Positions 56,192-64,000 of a stretch of DNA of 64,000 nt are shown piece after piece. The stretch covers positions 94,285 through 158,284 of the forward strand of contig NZ_JAEC01000004.1 in the NCBI RefSeq assembly GCF_000518705.1, read 5' to 3'. Position 1 is the stretch's first letter. The number at the start of each line of letters is the position of its first letter. This DNA is from Shewanella colwelliana ATCC 39565. GTDB taxonomy: Bacteria > Pseudomonadota > Gammaproteobacteria > Enterobacterales > Shewanellaceae. The notes beneath the pieces were generated by a model. The model was not told where the DNA came from. It made no database searches and saw only the letters and a program-made list of their open reading frames with translations. Both the position numbers and the translations under genes were made by a program.

Positions 56192-57364
56192 TTAGTCGCC
56201 CTTTTTATACGGTAAGACTTTCCGCAATTGCGCCATATAATGGTTAATTTGCTGTCGCTCTTGTTGGGTAAAATCCTCAATAGCGACGCGAAAACCAGGA
56301 TGCTTGATTTCATGTGCTGAGTAGGTTGCTACCGGTTCAAATCCACGCAAGACTTTATGCTCTCCTTGGGCGCCTGCATCAAATATCTGAACCCCATGGG
56401 TTATCGCATAATCAATCCCTTGGTAATAACAGGTTTCAAAGTGCAGCCCATCCATCTCTACCAAGCTGCCCCAATAACGCCCATAAAGTGTGGTCGCTGA
56501 GGTAAAATAGAGGGCTGCGGCAATAGGAATAACGCCATGCGACGTTTGTTGCTCAACAATAAGCAACAAGATGGCATCCGCCATCGAAGCTAGCAATTGG
56601 CTGAAAAAAGCATGATTTAGGTATCCACTGTGACCAGAGCGTTTATCGTAGGTCGCTTGATAGCACGCCACAAAGTGCAGTAAGTCACTTTCTGTGACAT
56701 CCTCACCCTTAACAAAGCGGAAACTCAACCCTTTATCGTCTAGCTGACGACGCTCTTTAAGGATATTTTTACGCTTGCGGCTACTCATGGTGGCAACAAA
56801 GTCATTGAAGTCACTATAACCACGATTGTGCCAATGAAATTGGGTACCGAGGCGCGTAAGGTGACTCGCCTTCCTGAACTTTTGCTGGGCCTCGCTATCA
56901 TGAAATAGGTTATGCCAACCTGATGCACTTAGTTTATCAAGTAAGCCATCTAAATAGTGACTTAACTGCTGCAGTAACAGTGTTTGTTCCCCCACCTGCA
57001 CACTTGGCGCGATGGCTATCCGCTTACCGCAAACGGGAGTAAATGGAATCGCGCTGACAAGTTTTGGATAGTAATCGAGCTGGTGTCGGGCATAAGCCTG
57101 CGCCCACGCCCAATCAAACACATATTCACCATAGGAGTGAGTCTTAAAGTACAAGGGCATTACTGCAACGCTTTGCCCTGCATGGGTCACTTTAACGTGC
57201 ATAGGTTGCCATCCACTCGCCCCACCAACACAACCACTCACCTCAAGCGAGTGTAAAAAATCATAGCGGGTAAACGGGTTACTTTGCCCCATTAAGCTAG
57301 ACCAAGCCTGCTTACCAATCTGCTCAATCTGATTAACGTATTGAAAACTAAATTCCACTGACAC
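56192..57364 (-). CDS. FemAB/GNAT-type acyltransferase-like protein (COG3146)
   Basis: From a GTG at 57364 with AAGGAG six bases upstream the protein has 390 residues. It belongs to the group annotated as peptidogalycan biosynthesis/recognition or GNAT-like. Features include the SSRKRKNILKERRQL segment, ALYFTSATTLYGRYWGSLVE, and the C-terminal FDAGAQGEHKVLRGFEPV, which is typical of the family. The biochemical role is not established. The frame is open to 57415 upstream, but that part lacks a ribosome-binding site. It is divergent from ggt, with 83 bp between the starts. Confidence 0.85.
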   Translation of the reverse strand: MSVEFSFQYVNQIEQIGKQAWSSLMGQSNPFTRYDFLHSLEVSGCVGGASGWQPMHVKVTHAGQSVAVMPLYFKTHSYGEYVFDWAWAQAYARHQLDYYPKLVSAIPFTPVCGKRIAIAPSVQVGEQTLLLQQLSHYLDGLLDKLSASGWHNLFHDSEAQQKFRKASHLTRLGTQFHWHNRGYSDFNDFVATMSSRKRKNILKERRQLDDKGLSFRFVKGEDVTESDLLHFVACYQATYDKRSGHSGYLNHAFFSQLLASMADAILLLIVEQQTSHGVIPIAAALYFTSATTLYGRYWGSLVEMDGLHFETCYYQGIDYAITHGVQIFDAGAQGEHKVLRGFEPVATYSAHEIKHPGFRVAIEDFTQQERQQINHYMAQLRKVLPYKKGD

Positions 57365-57447
57365 CCATAACTCCTTACGACAACACCTTGCTTTTAACAG
57401 CATTAATCGGCACATTTAGTAACAAATCAAGATACAAAGGAATGATT

Positions 57448-59178
57448 GTGCGCCCAATTAAGACCCTCATTATCGCCATCTCTCTCTCTTTGCCGCTAAT
57501 CTCAGGGCAATTTGTTCACGCTAACGAATCATCAATATACAGTAATAGTGCCACTGTCCAACCCATCTGGGCTAAACATGGCATGGTATCAAGCCAAGAA
57601 GCGCTGGCAACCCATGTTGGTGTCGATATTCTCAAACAAGGCGGTAATGCCGTCGATGCAGCCGTCGCGGTTGGTTTTGCTCTGGCCGTCACCCTGCCAC
57701 GCGCAGGGAATTTGGGGGGGGGCGGATTCATGCTCGTTCACCTTGCTAAGGAGAAACGAACCTTGGCTATCGACTATCGTGAAGTGGCACCAGCCAGTGC
57801 CCATAAGGATATTTTCCTCGACGAAAATGGGGATCCGGTGGCAAAGTTAAGCCGTGAACATGGGCTTGCTGTTGGCGTACCTGGCACAGTAATGGGCATG
57901 GAGTTGGCGTTAAAACAGTATGGCACCATGACCATGTCGCAGGTCGTTGCCCCTGCCATTGAACTGGCTAAAAAAGGCATTTTAGTGACCCCAGATCTAG
58001 CAACATCCTTAGCGGGCCTTAAACGCAGAATCGCACAGTGGCCAAGTTCCAAGGCAATATTTTATCAAGCAGATGGCAGCAATTTTGCCATTGGAGACAC
58101 CTTATTTCAGCCTGAGCTTGCTCACTCACTCTCTTTGATTAGTGAGCAAGGCAGCAAAGGGTTTTATACTGGCGACACGGCAGAAAAGATTGTGGCAGCG
58201 ATTACTGAAGCGGGTGGCGTTATGACCCTCGATGATCTGGCACAATACAAGGTGATAGAGCGACAACCTATCAGCGGCCAATATCGAGGCTATCAAGTGG
58301 TCTCCATGCCACCGCCGTCATCAGGGGGGATTCATATTATCGAGATGCTCAATATGCTTGAGCCCTACCCGATTGAAAAATTGGGGCACAACAGTGCCGA
58401 TACGCTTCACTTAATGGCTGAAGTGATGAAGCGGGCTTACAGCGATCGTAGCGAATATTTAGGCGATCCCGGCTTTGTTGACGTGCCCATCAGTCAACTT
58501 ATCAGTAAAACCTATGCCAACAGTCGTGCCAAAAGCATTAGCATTAACCGAGCGACACCCAGCAGTGAAATTGCACCTGGGAAAATTGCAGGTTATGAAA
58601 GCCCACAAACCACCCACTATTCTGTTGTAGACAAATGGGGGAATGCGGTAGCAAATACCTACACACTGAATTTCAGTTATGGCTCAGGGTTAGTCGCTAA
58701 GGGAACGGGGATTTTACTCAATAACGAGATGGATGATTTTTCAGTTAAAGCAGGTGTGCCAAATGGCTATGGCCTCATTGGTGGTGATGCCAATGCGGTG
58801 AAGGGAGGTAAACGTCCATTGAGCTCCATGAGCCCAACCATCGTAATGAAAGCGGGTAAACCCTTTATCGTCACAGGCAGTCCTGGGGGCTCGCGAATTA
58901 TCAATACTACTCTACAGATTATTATGAATGTCATTGATCACAAGCTGAATATTGCAGAAGCCAGTTATGCCAGCCGTATACATCATCAGTGGTTACCGGA
59001 TGAACTACGAGCCGAAAAGAGCCTTAATCGCGATACAATAAACTTATTAGAAGCGAAGGGGCATAAAGTGAAGGTAAAAAATGCAATCGGCGCTACCCAA
59101 TCTATCATGGTAACGGAAGAGGGTATCTTCGGCGCCTCGGATCCACGAAGAGCCGGCAGCAAAACAGCGGGATATTAA
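57448..59178 (+). CDS. ggt: Gamma-glutamyltransferase
   Basis: Ggt transfers or hydrolyses the gamma-glutamyl group of glutathione in the periplasm. The start is chosen as a GTG at 57448 because AAAGGA lies exactly six bases upstream; the ATG at 57442 directly abuts it. The 576-residue precursor has a signal peptide (cleavage near VHA) and is self-processed before T388 (ESPQ|TTHYSVVD), giving two subunits. The glycine-rich NLGGGGFM and PLSSMSPT segments are typical. It converges with the M20 dipeptidase gene; together they suit glutathione breakdown. Confidence 0.95.
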   Translation: MRPIKTLIIAISLSLPLISGQFVHANESSIYSNSATVQPIWAKHGMVSSQEALATHVGVDILKQGGNAVDAAVAVGFALAVTLPRAGNLGGGGFMLVHLAKEKRTLAIDYREVAPASAHKDIFLDENGDPVAKLSREHGLAVGVPGTVMGMELALKQYGTMTMSQVVAPAIELAKKGILVTPDLATSLAGLKRRIAQWPSSKAIFYQADGSNFAIGDTLFQPELAHSLSLISEQGSKGFYTGDTAEKIVAAITEAGGVMTLDDLAQYKVIERQPISGQYRGYQVVSMPPPSSGGIHIIEMLNMLEPYPIEKLGHNSADTLHLMAEVMKRAYSDRSEYLGDPGFVDVPISQLISKTYANSRAKSISINRATPSSEIAPGKIAGYESPQTTHYSVVDKWGNAVANTYTLNFSYGSGLVAKGTGILLNNEMDDFSVKAGVPNGYGLIGGDANAVKGGKRPLSSMSPTIVMKAGKPFIVTGSPGGSRIINTTLQIIMNVIDHKLNIAEASYASRIHHQWLPDELRAEKSLNRDTINLLEAKGHKVKVKNAIGATQSIMVTEEGIFGASDPRRAGSKTAGY

Positions 59179-59193
59179 ATAGTGATGTAGTGC

Positions 59194-59230
59194 GGAATAA
59201 ATCGCGCAGCCATAAACTGCGCTATATTCC
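59194..59230. other. Extended inverted repeat between convergent ggt and dipeptidase genes
   Basis: Nested stems GGAATA/TATTCC (59194-59199 and 59225-59230) and GCGCAG/CTGCGC (59204-59209 and 59217-59222) form a 37-nt structure without a T-run on either side. It may stop or slow both convergent transcripts or protect their 3' ends. Confidence 0.6.
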
Positions 59231-59231
59231 A

Positions 59232-60824
59232 CTATTCTGCTTGCACAGCCAACTCCACAAAGGCTGCGGTATACATTTTGAGATTAAGCATAAATTGTTC
59301 ATGGGTGATAAATTCATGTTCACTATGACCTGTGTATTCCACACCAGGCATGGCGGGGCCAAAACTAAGTGCATTAGGAAACAGCTTACTGTTCGTCGAG
59401 CCGCCAATTGCAACCGGTCGCGGGTTTTCAACGTCAGCAAAATGGCCAAATACTGACAATAAAGTATTCAGATGCGGTGCCTTATCCATTAACTTAGGTT
59501 CACCCCAATAGGTGTCGATATCAATAAGTTCAATATCGTTAGCCTGTTGCCAATCGCTTAATGCCATAAATGTCTGTTCATCTAACGTTTGTGCTGTTTT
59601 ACCTAAGGGTCTACGCAAATTAATGGTGACTTCAGTCCCCTGCTCCAGCGCTTTTATTACTGTCGGTGCAAGGCTCATTTTCCCCATAAAGGGATCACTG
59701 TAACCAATCTCGCCAAACTGCTCGGCATAGAGCCCAAGACCAATCATCTGTGCGACAAATCGCTGGGTCAACGCCGCTGTGGTCGCAGGCCAATGATAAC
59801 CTGCCAGCAACGTAGCCAGATGAGTGACAGCATTGACGCCATCTTCGGGCGTTGAAGAGTGAGTGGACTTACCGTCAGCTAGAACAGTTAACCGGTTGCC
59901 TTGTTGAATAAATTGGTATTGCACCCCTGGTTGTTTTTCAGCGCGGTGCTTAAGCAGGGTGACCAGTTTGGCATCTATATTGACGATTTCAGCCCTTGCT
60001 TGCTGGGGGATCTGGCTAGCAAATACACCACCCGTAAACTCAACTAGGCTAGCAGAACCTACCTGCGCATCGGCAACATTAGGAATAATAAATTTTATCT
60101 GGCTCCAGCCTTTCTCCGCTGTCACCACTGGATATTCAGCATCAATGGTGATGTTAATCTCTGCAGGGGTAAATGTGTCTAAAAACGCTTTTAGTGGATC
60201 CCAATCTGACTCTTCTGCCATATAGACCATTAATTCGATACGTCTATTTAATTTAAGCCCGCGATCATTAATGGTCTTCATTGCATACATTGCGGTGACA
60301 ATGGGCCCTTTATCATCTTCGGTGCCACGACCAATCAACAGCCCAGGCATGCTAATCTTATTCAGTTCGAAAGGATCCGTTTGCCACAGGTTTGCATCAG
60401 CAGGTTGCACATCACCGTGGGTGATAACGCCAAGCTTATCTTTACTTTCCCCAAGCCCAATCAGTACCACATAACCATGATCGGCGTAGTCTAACCCTAA
60501 TGTTTCACTGAGGGCTTTTAATTCCCTTTTTAAGCCAATAAATTCAGGATTGGTATCGGGTGTCATGCCATCTACGGCAACCGTTTTGTAACGTACTAAA
60601 CTTGCTAAACTTTTGACTGTTTCATTACCATATTGGCTCACGGCAAGCTCGGCCGTTTCTATCGCCAGAGTAGAGATGGGAGCATGGTTATGTTCAATTG
60701 TCGCTTTCGTCGCGGGGCTGATACAAATACTAAAAAAAGCTGTCAGCAAAGCTGCCTTTACAAGGCTAAAATGATGAGTAATCATAAAAGGATAGGTATT
60801 ATTGTTAATGATTAATCGCCGCAT
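59232..60824 (-). CDS. M20 family metallo-dipeptidase, periplasmic
   Basis: The 530-residue protein has an N-terminal signal-like segment and an M20 peptidase body. Metal-binding residues fit THGDVQPAD, GRGTEDDKGP, MVYMAEESDWDP and a late histidine in GVEYTGHSEHEF. The second, dimerisation-like domain lies in the middle. It resembles peptidase-V/Sapep-type dipeptidases. The ATG at 60824 is used here; a second ATG at 60785 would give a more compact signal peptide, and neither has a strong ribosome-binding site. With ggt next door it may cleave the cysteinylglycine product, which is inference. Confidence 0.88.
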   Translation of the reverse strand: MRRLIINNNTYPFMITHHFSLVKAALLTAFFSICISPATKATIEHNHAPISTLAIETAELAVSQYGNETVKSLASLVRYKTVAVDGMTPDTNPEFIGLKRELKALSETLGLDYADHGYVVLIGLGESKDKLGVITHGDVQPADANLWQTDPFELNKISMPGLLIGRGTEDDKGPIVTAMYAMKTINDRGLKLNRRIELMVYMAEESDWDPLKAFLDTFTPAEINITIDAEYPVVTAEKGWSQIKFIIPNVADAQVGSASLVEFTGGVFASQIPQQARAEIVNIDAKLVTLLKHRAEKQPGVQYQFIQQGNRLTVLADGKSTHSSTPEDGVNAVTHLATLLAGYHWPATTAALTQRFVAQMIGLGLYAEQFGEIGYSDPFMGKMSLAPTVIKALEQGTEVTINLRRPLGKTAQTLDEQTFMALSDWQQANDIELIDIDTYWGEPKLMDKAPHLNTLLSVFGHFADVENPRPVAIGGSTNSKLFPNALSFGPAMPGVEYTGHSEHEFITHEQFMLNLKMYTAAFVELAVQAE

Positions 60825-61054
60825 ATTGCCACAAAAAAGCCCTGTTAGAACTAAAAAACGACCAACTCACAACATTTGTTACAAACAAAAGACAAATTTG
60901 ATGGCTTTCTCTGTAAGAACAATGATAATTAACCCGTTTAACGTCAGGCAAAATGCATTTTTGACGTGAGTGTTACACCAATATTGACCACACAATAGTG
61001 CAACAACAATGACTTGTTGCTATCGATTCCAAGCAAATAACCGGGGATTTTAGT

Positions 61055-63235
61055 ATGAAGGGATTGACCCTTAAGCCACTTGTGTCAGCGATGGCACTGA
61101 CCTTTGCGCTAGGCGCATGCAGTTCAAATACCGTTAGCAACGATGACAGCAACATTGCACCCAATGTGGTTGCACAGCAAATTATCGACAATAACGCGAC
61201 CAACCCATTTTTTAAGCCTTATGACACTTATATGGGTATCCCCGATTTCGACAAGATTAAGCCTGAGCACTACCTTCCGGCATTCAAAGCCGGTATCGCC
61301 CAGCACAAAGCTGAGATCCAAGCGATTATTGATAATCCAGATGCGCCAACTTTCGCCAATACGATTGAAGCAATGGAGTTTTCAGGCGAATTAACCACCA
61401 AAGTTGCCAGCGTTTTTTATAATTTGACAGGCGCCGATACCAACGACGAACTACAGGCTATCTCGAAAGAGGTCTCACCAATGCTTTCTTCAGCTGGTGA
61501 TGATGTTCTGCTTAACGACAAACTGTTTCAGCGCGTTAAAACTGTTTATAACCAAAAAGAAAGTTTAGGTCTAAGCGTTGCCCAGCATAAATTACTTGAA
61601 GATACGTACAAATCATTCACCCGTGGCGGCGCTAACTTAAGCGAAGCTGACAAAGTGAAGTTACGCGCACTCAATGAAAAAATTGGTAAATTAAGCCTTG
61701 AATTTGGCGACAACCTATTGGCCGAAACTAATGCCTTTGAGCTGGTAGTTGAGCGTGAATCTGACCTCGCCGGATTGCCACAAGATGTGATTAATACTGC
61801 AGCCCAAACTGCCACAAAACGTGGTCATGAAGGCAAATGGGTATTTACCACCCAACGTCCTTCTATTACGCCGTTTTTGACCTATGCCGATAATCGTGAT
61901 CTACGTGAAAAAATTTACAAAGGTTATATTGAGCGCGGTAACAACAATAACGCCAATGACAACAAGAAAATATTGGCTGAGATGGCAGCACTTCGCGCAG
62001 AGCGTGCTCAACTCATGGGCTATAAAACCCACGCCCATTTCGTCCTCGAAGAGCGTACAGCCAAAACACCAGAAAATGTTTATCAGCTGCTAAACAAAGT
62101 ATGGCCAGCAGCACTGGGTCAAGCCAAGGCTGAAGTGGCAGATATGCAAGCGCTTATCGATTCTGAAGGTGGCGACTTTAAACTCGCAGCGTGGGATTGG
62201 TGGTACTATTCAGATAAGATCCGTGTAGCTAAATATAGCTTTAACGAGCAGCAAACACGCCCTTACTTCTCATTAGAAAACACCCTTAAAGGCGTATTCT
62301 ATACCGCTAATCGTCTGTACGGCATCACGGTAAAAGAGCGCACCGATCTACCTAAGTACAATGATGAAGTGCGTACCTGGGAAGTCTTTGATAAAGATGG
62401 GTCATTGATGGCTATCTTTATGGGCGACTACTATGTGCGTGACAGTAAGCGCGGTGGCGCTTGGATGAATGCCTACCGTCAGCAATACAACATGAACGGT
62501 GTAGACTCTACGCCTATCATCGTAAACGTACTAAACTACCCTCGTCCTGTGGGTGATGAGCCCTCTTTGTTAACCTTTGATGAAGCCAGCACCCTATTCC
62601 ATGAATTCGGCCATGCACTGCACGGCATGCTATCTGATGTCGAATACCGCTCACAGGCGGGAACATCTGTACCGCGCGATTATGTGGAGTTCCCATCGCA
62701 AGTGATGGAAAACTGGATGACTCAGCCGGAAGTGTTAGCGCAGTTTGCCAAACACTACAAAACAGGTGAAGTGATTCCACAAGCATTAGTGAAAAAGATC
62801 CAAGCTGCCAGCAAGTTTAATCAAGGCTTTGCTACGGTTGAATATATGGCTGCGACTAAGCTGGACCTTGATTGGCACACATTGACTGACTTCACGCCAA
62901 AAGATGCAGCACAGTTTGAAGCTGATTCTTTGAATAAGATGGGATTAATTGGTGAAATTGCACCGCGTTACCGCAGTACCTACTTCTCACACATCTTTGC
63001 TGGTGGGTACTCTGCCGGTTACTACAGCTACCTGTGGTCAGATATTTTGGGGGCTGACGCATTTGAAGCCTTTAAAGAGAATGGTATTTTCGATAAAGCA
63101 ACCGCAGATGCCTTTAGAAACAATATACTATCTCAAGGTGGCAGTGAAGATCCTATGCTACTTTACAAGCAATTCCGCGGTAAAGAAGCAGGCATCGAGC
63201 CGCTACTAAGAAGCCGAGGCCTTTTGTCTAAATAG
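61055..63235 (+). CDS. M3 family metallopeptidase lipoprotein (Dcp-like)
   Basis: The 726-residue protein has a lipoprotein signal (lipobox LGAC, lipid cysteine near residue 22) and a full M3 peptidase body. The zinc site HEFGH starts at H516 (LFHEFGHALHG), with the third ligand glutamate in FPSQVMENW. It is similar in length to peptidyl-dipeptidase Dcp but is lipid-anchored, so it works outside the inner membrane rather than in the cytoplasm. It would degrade oligopeptides. GGGGATTTT precedes the ATG. It ends with a strong terminator. Confidence 0.94.
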   Translation: MKGLTLKPLVSAMALTFALGACSSNTVSNDDSNIAPNVVAQQIIDNNATNPFFKPYDTYMGIPDFDKIKPEHYLPAFKAGIAQHKAEIQAIIDNPDAPTFANTIEAMEFSGELTTKVASVFYNLTGADTNDELQAISKEVSPMLSSAGDDVLLNDKLFQRVKTVYNQKESLGLSVAQHKLLEDTYKSFTRGGANLSEADKVKLRALNEKIGKLSLEFGDNLLAETNAFELVVERESDLAGLPQDVINTAAQTATKRGHEGKWVFTTQRPSITPFLTYADNRDLREKIYKGYIERGNNNNANDNKKILAEMAALRAERAQLMGYKTHAHFVLEERTAKTPENVYQLLNKVWPAALGQAKAEVADMQALIDSEGGDFKLAAWDWWYYSDKIRVAKYSFNEQQTRPYFSLENTLKGVFYTANRLYGITVKERTDLPKYNDEVRTWEVFDKDGSLMAIFMGDYYVRDSKRGGAWMNAYRQQYNMNGVDSTPIIVNVLNYPRPVGDEPSLLTFDEASTLFHEFGHALHGMLSDVEYRSQAGTSVPRDYVEFPSQVMENWMTQPEVLAQFAKHYKTGEVIPQALVKKIQAASKFNQGFATVEYMAATKLDLDWHTLTDFTPKDAAQFEADSLNKMGLIGEIAPRYRSTYFSHIFAGGYSAGYYSYLWSDILGADAFEAFKENGIFDKATADAFRNNILSQGGSEDPMLLYKQFRGKEAGIEPLLRSRGLLSK

Positions 63236-63252
63236 GCTCAGATTAGTCACTC

Positions 63253-63281
63253 AAAGCGCGCTTTATAGCGCGCTTTTTTTT
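63253..63281 (+). terminator. Intrinsic terminator of the M3 peptidase gene
   Basis: The 10-bp stem AAAGCGCGCT/AGCGCGCTTT (63253-63262 and 63267-63276) with a 4-nt loop is followed by a T-run, 17 bp after the stop. Confidence 0.93.
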
Positions 63282-63521
63282 ATCCCTATTCCGCACAAAC
63301 TCTCGCTTACGCCCACTATTTGACCACACTAATGATATTGTCTAATTGTTAATCGATGTTACAAAATGATACATGCAAACTCTGGGGTTCGTCACAATTA
63401 TCAAACAATGAGACGCTATAATCGGCAACCGTTAATAGACAATTATACTCAAAATAGCGCTATTAGCAGTTTAAGAGGTCTTTAGTTACCTCTTGGGGTC
63501 TAAACAAAAAAGAGAATGGAT

Positions 63522-64000
63522 ATGTTAAATAAAAAAATTTTAGCAGTTGTTATCGCATCATCACTCGGCTTAGCGGCATGTGGATCAGACAATAATGACG
63601 ACAACACCACGGCAGTTCAGGTTGATCTACGCATTTTAGAAACCAGTGACCTGCACACTAATATCATGGATTACGATTACTACAAATCGAAATACGATCC
63701 AACCATTGGCTTAGCCAGAACCGCAAGCCTAATAAAACAAAAAGGCAGCGACGTCAGTAATTTCGTTCTTGTGGACAACGGCGACTTACTCCAAGGTAGC
63801 CCTATGGGTGACTATGTTGCCAATAATTTCAAACGTGACAACACCATAGGTGGTACTCACCCAGCCTACAAAGCCATGAATACCTTAGGCTACTCTGTGG
63901 GCAATATCGGCAACCATGAGTTCAACTATGGCTTAGATTTCCTAAGCGAAGCAATTGCTGGTGCAAATTTCCCTTATATTAACGCCAACGTATTGTGTGA
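63522..64000 (+). CDS. CpdB-like cyclic-nucleotide phosphodiesterase/3'-nucleotidase lipoprotein (partial)
   Basis: The ATG at 63522 (AGAGAATGGAT upstream) opens a frame that runs off the window end after 159 codons. The product has a lipoprotein signal (lipobox LAAC, lipid cysteine at residue 20, followed by GSDNNDD). It then has the metallophosphoesterase motifs ETSDLHTNIMDYDYY, DNGDLLQGSPM and IGNHEFNYGLDF. This pattern is the CpdB subgroup, which hydrolyses 2',3'-cyclic nucleotides and 3'-nucleotides. It is the second member of this superfamily in the window after the 5'-nucleotidase at 35620-37335. Confidence 0.9.
   Translation, partial: MLNKKILAVVIASSLGLAACGSDNNDDNTTAVQVDLRILETSDLHTNIMDYDYYKSKYDPTIGLARTASLIKQKGSDVSNFVLVDNGDLLQGSPMGDYVANNFKRDNTIGGTHPAYKAMNTLGYSVGNIGNHEFNYGLDFLSEAIAGANFPYINANVLC

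Overview
The window looks like core chromosome of a marine gammaproteobacterium, most probably Shewanella or a close relative. This is an inference from protein resemblance and gene order; no rRNA is present to test it. Supporting blocks are dapA-bamC beside gcvR-bcp, perM next to bepA-arsC, hda beside a DUF2066 gene, prkA-yeaH-spoVR, and uvrY-uvrC-pgsA followed by tRNA-Gly, tRNA-Cys and tRNA-Leu, which is the same order as in E. coli. A periplasmic dihaem cytochrome c peroxidase, an MSHA-like pilin and a homogentisate/4-hydroxyphenylpyruvate dioxygenase pair fit the same assignment. I see no prophage, insertion sequence, CRISPR array or integron.

Layout. 1-863: a 7-bp tandem repeat cut by the window edge, a small membrane protein and a decayed-looking open frame. 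864-7571: an RND efflux permease and its adaptor, then a GAF-GGDEF-EAL cyclic-di-GMP protein. 7728-16632: lysine biosynthesis and outer-membrane assembly (dapA, bamC), gcvR-bcp, the divergent argO/argP pair, a TusA-like/PerM pair, the periplasmic protease BepA, ArsC and a DUF2069 protein. 16737-18739: a consensus CRP site in front of a lipoprotein metalloprotease gene broken by one frameshift. 18776-23343: hda, DUF2066, uraA, grxD, sodB. 23582-28366: the PrkA kinase operon. 28420-31543: rplY, two peptidoglycan-active proteins and a type IV pilin-like protein. 31716-35267: three tRNAs, pgsA, uvrC, uvrY. 35620-44851: a 5'-nucleotidase lipoprotein, an esterase, a glutathionyl-hydroquinone reductase, slyD, a WYL regulator of BrxR/CapW type, an MltB-like transglycosylase, two small hypotheticals and cheV. 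44961-51850: an MscS-type channel, an intergenic region with a palindrome-embedded promoter and a 57-residue gene, a PLP enzyme, small membrane proteins and the cytochrome c peroxidase. 52076-64000: LysR/hmgA/hpd, a LysE exporter, an acyltransferase-like protein, gamma-glutamyltransferase, an M20 dipeptidase, an M3 oligopeptidase lipoprotein and the start of a CpdB-like phosphoesterase.

How the genes work together. Several groups handle the cell envelope (bamC, bepA, the MepK-like and LdtD-like enzymes, the MltB-like enzyme, pgsA). Others salvage peptides and nucleotides in or from the periplasm (ggt, the M20 and M3 peptidases, two metallophosphoesterase lipoproteins, uraA). hmgA-hpd degrade tyrosine through homogentisate. 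Regulation visible in sequence includes many intrinsic terminators, one perfect CRP consensus, and a promoter with a perfect inverted repeat between its -35 and -10 boxes.

I found no clearly new multi-gene system. The best leads are the 46584-47213 region (palindromic promoter plus small ORFs), the frameshifted CRP-linked metalloprotease lipoprotein, the 7-bp repeat array, and the orphan BrxR-like WYL regulator.
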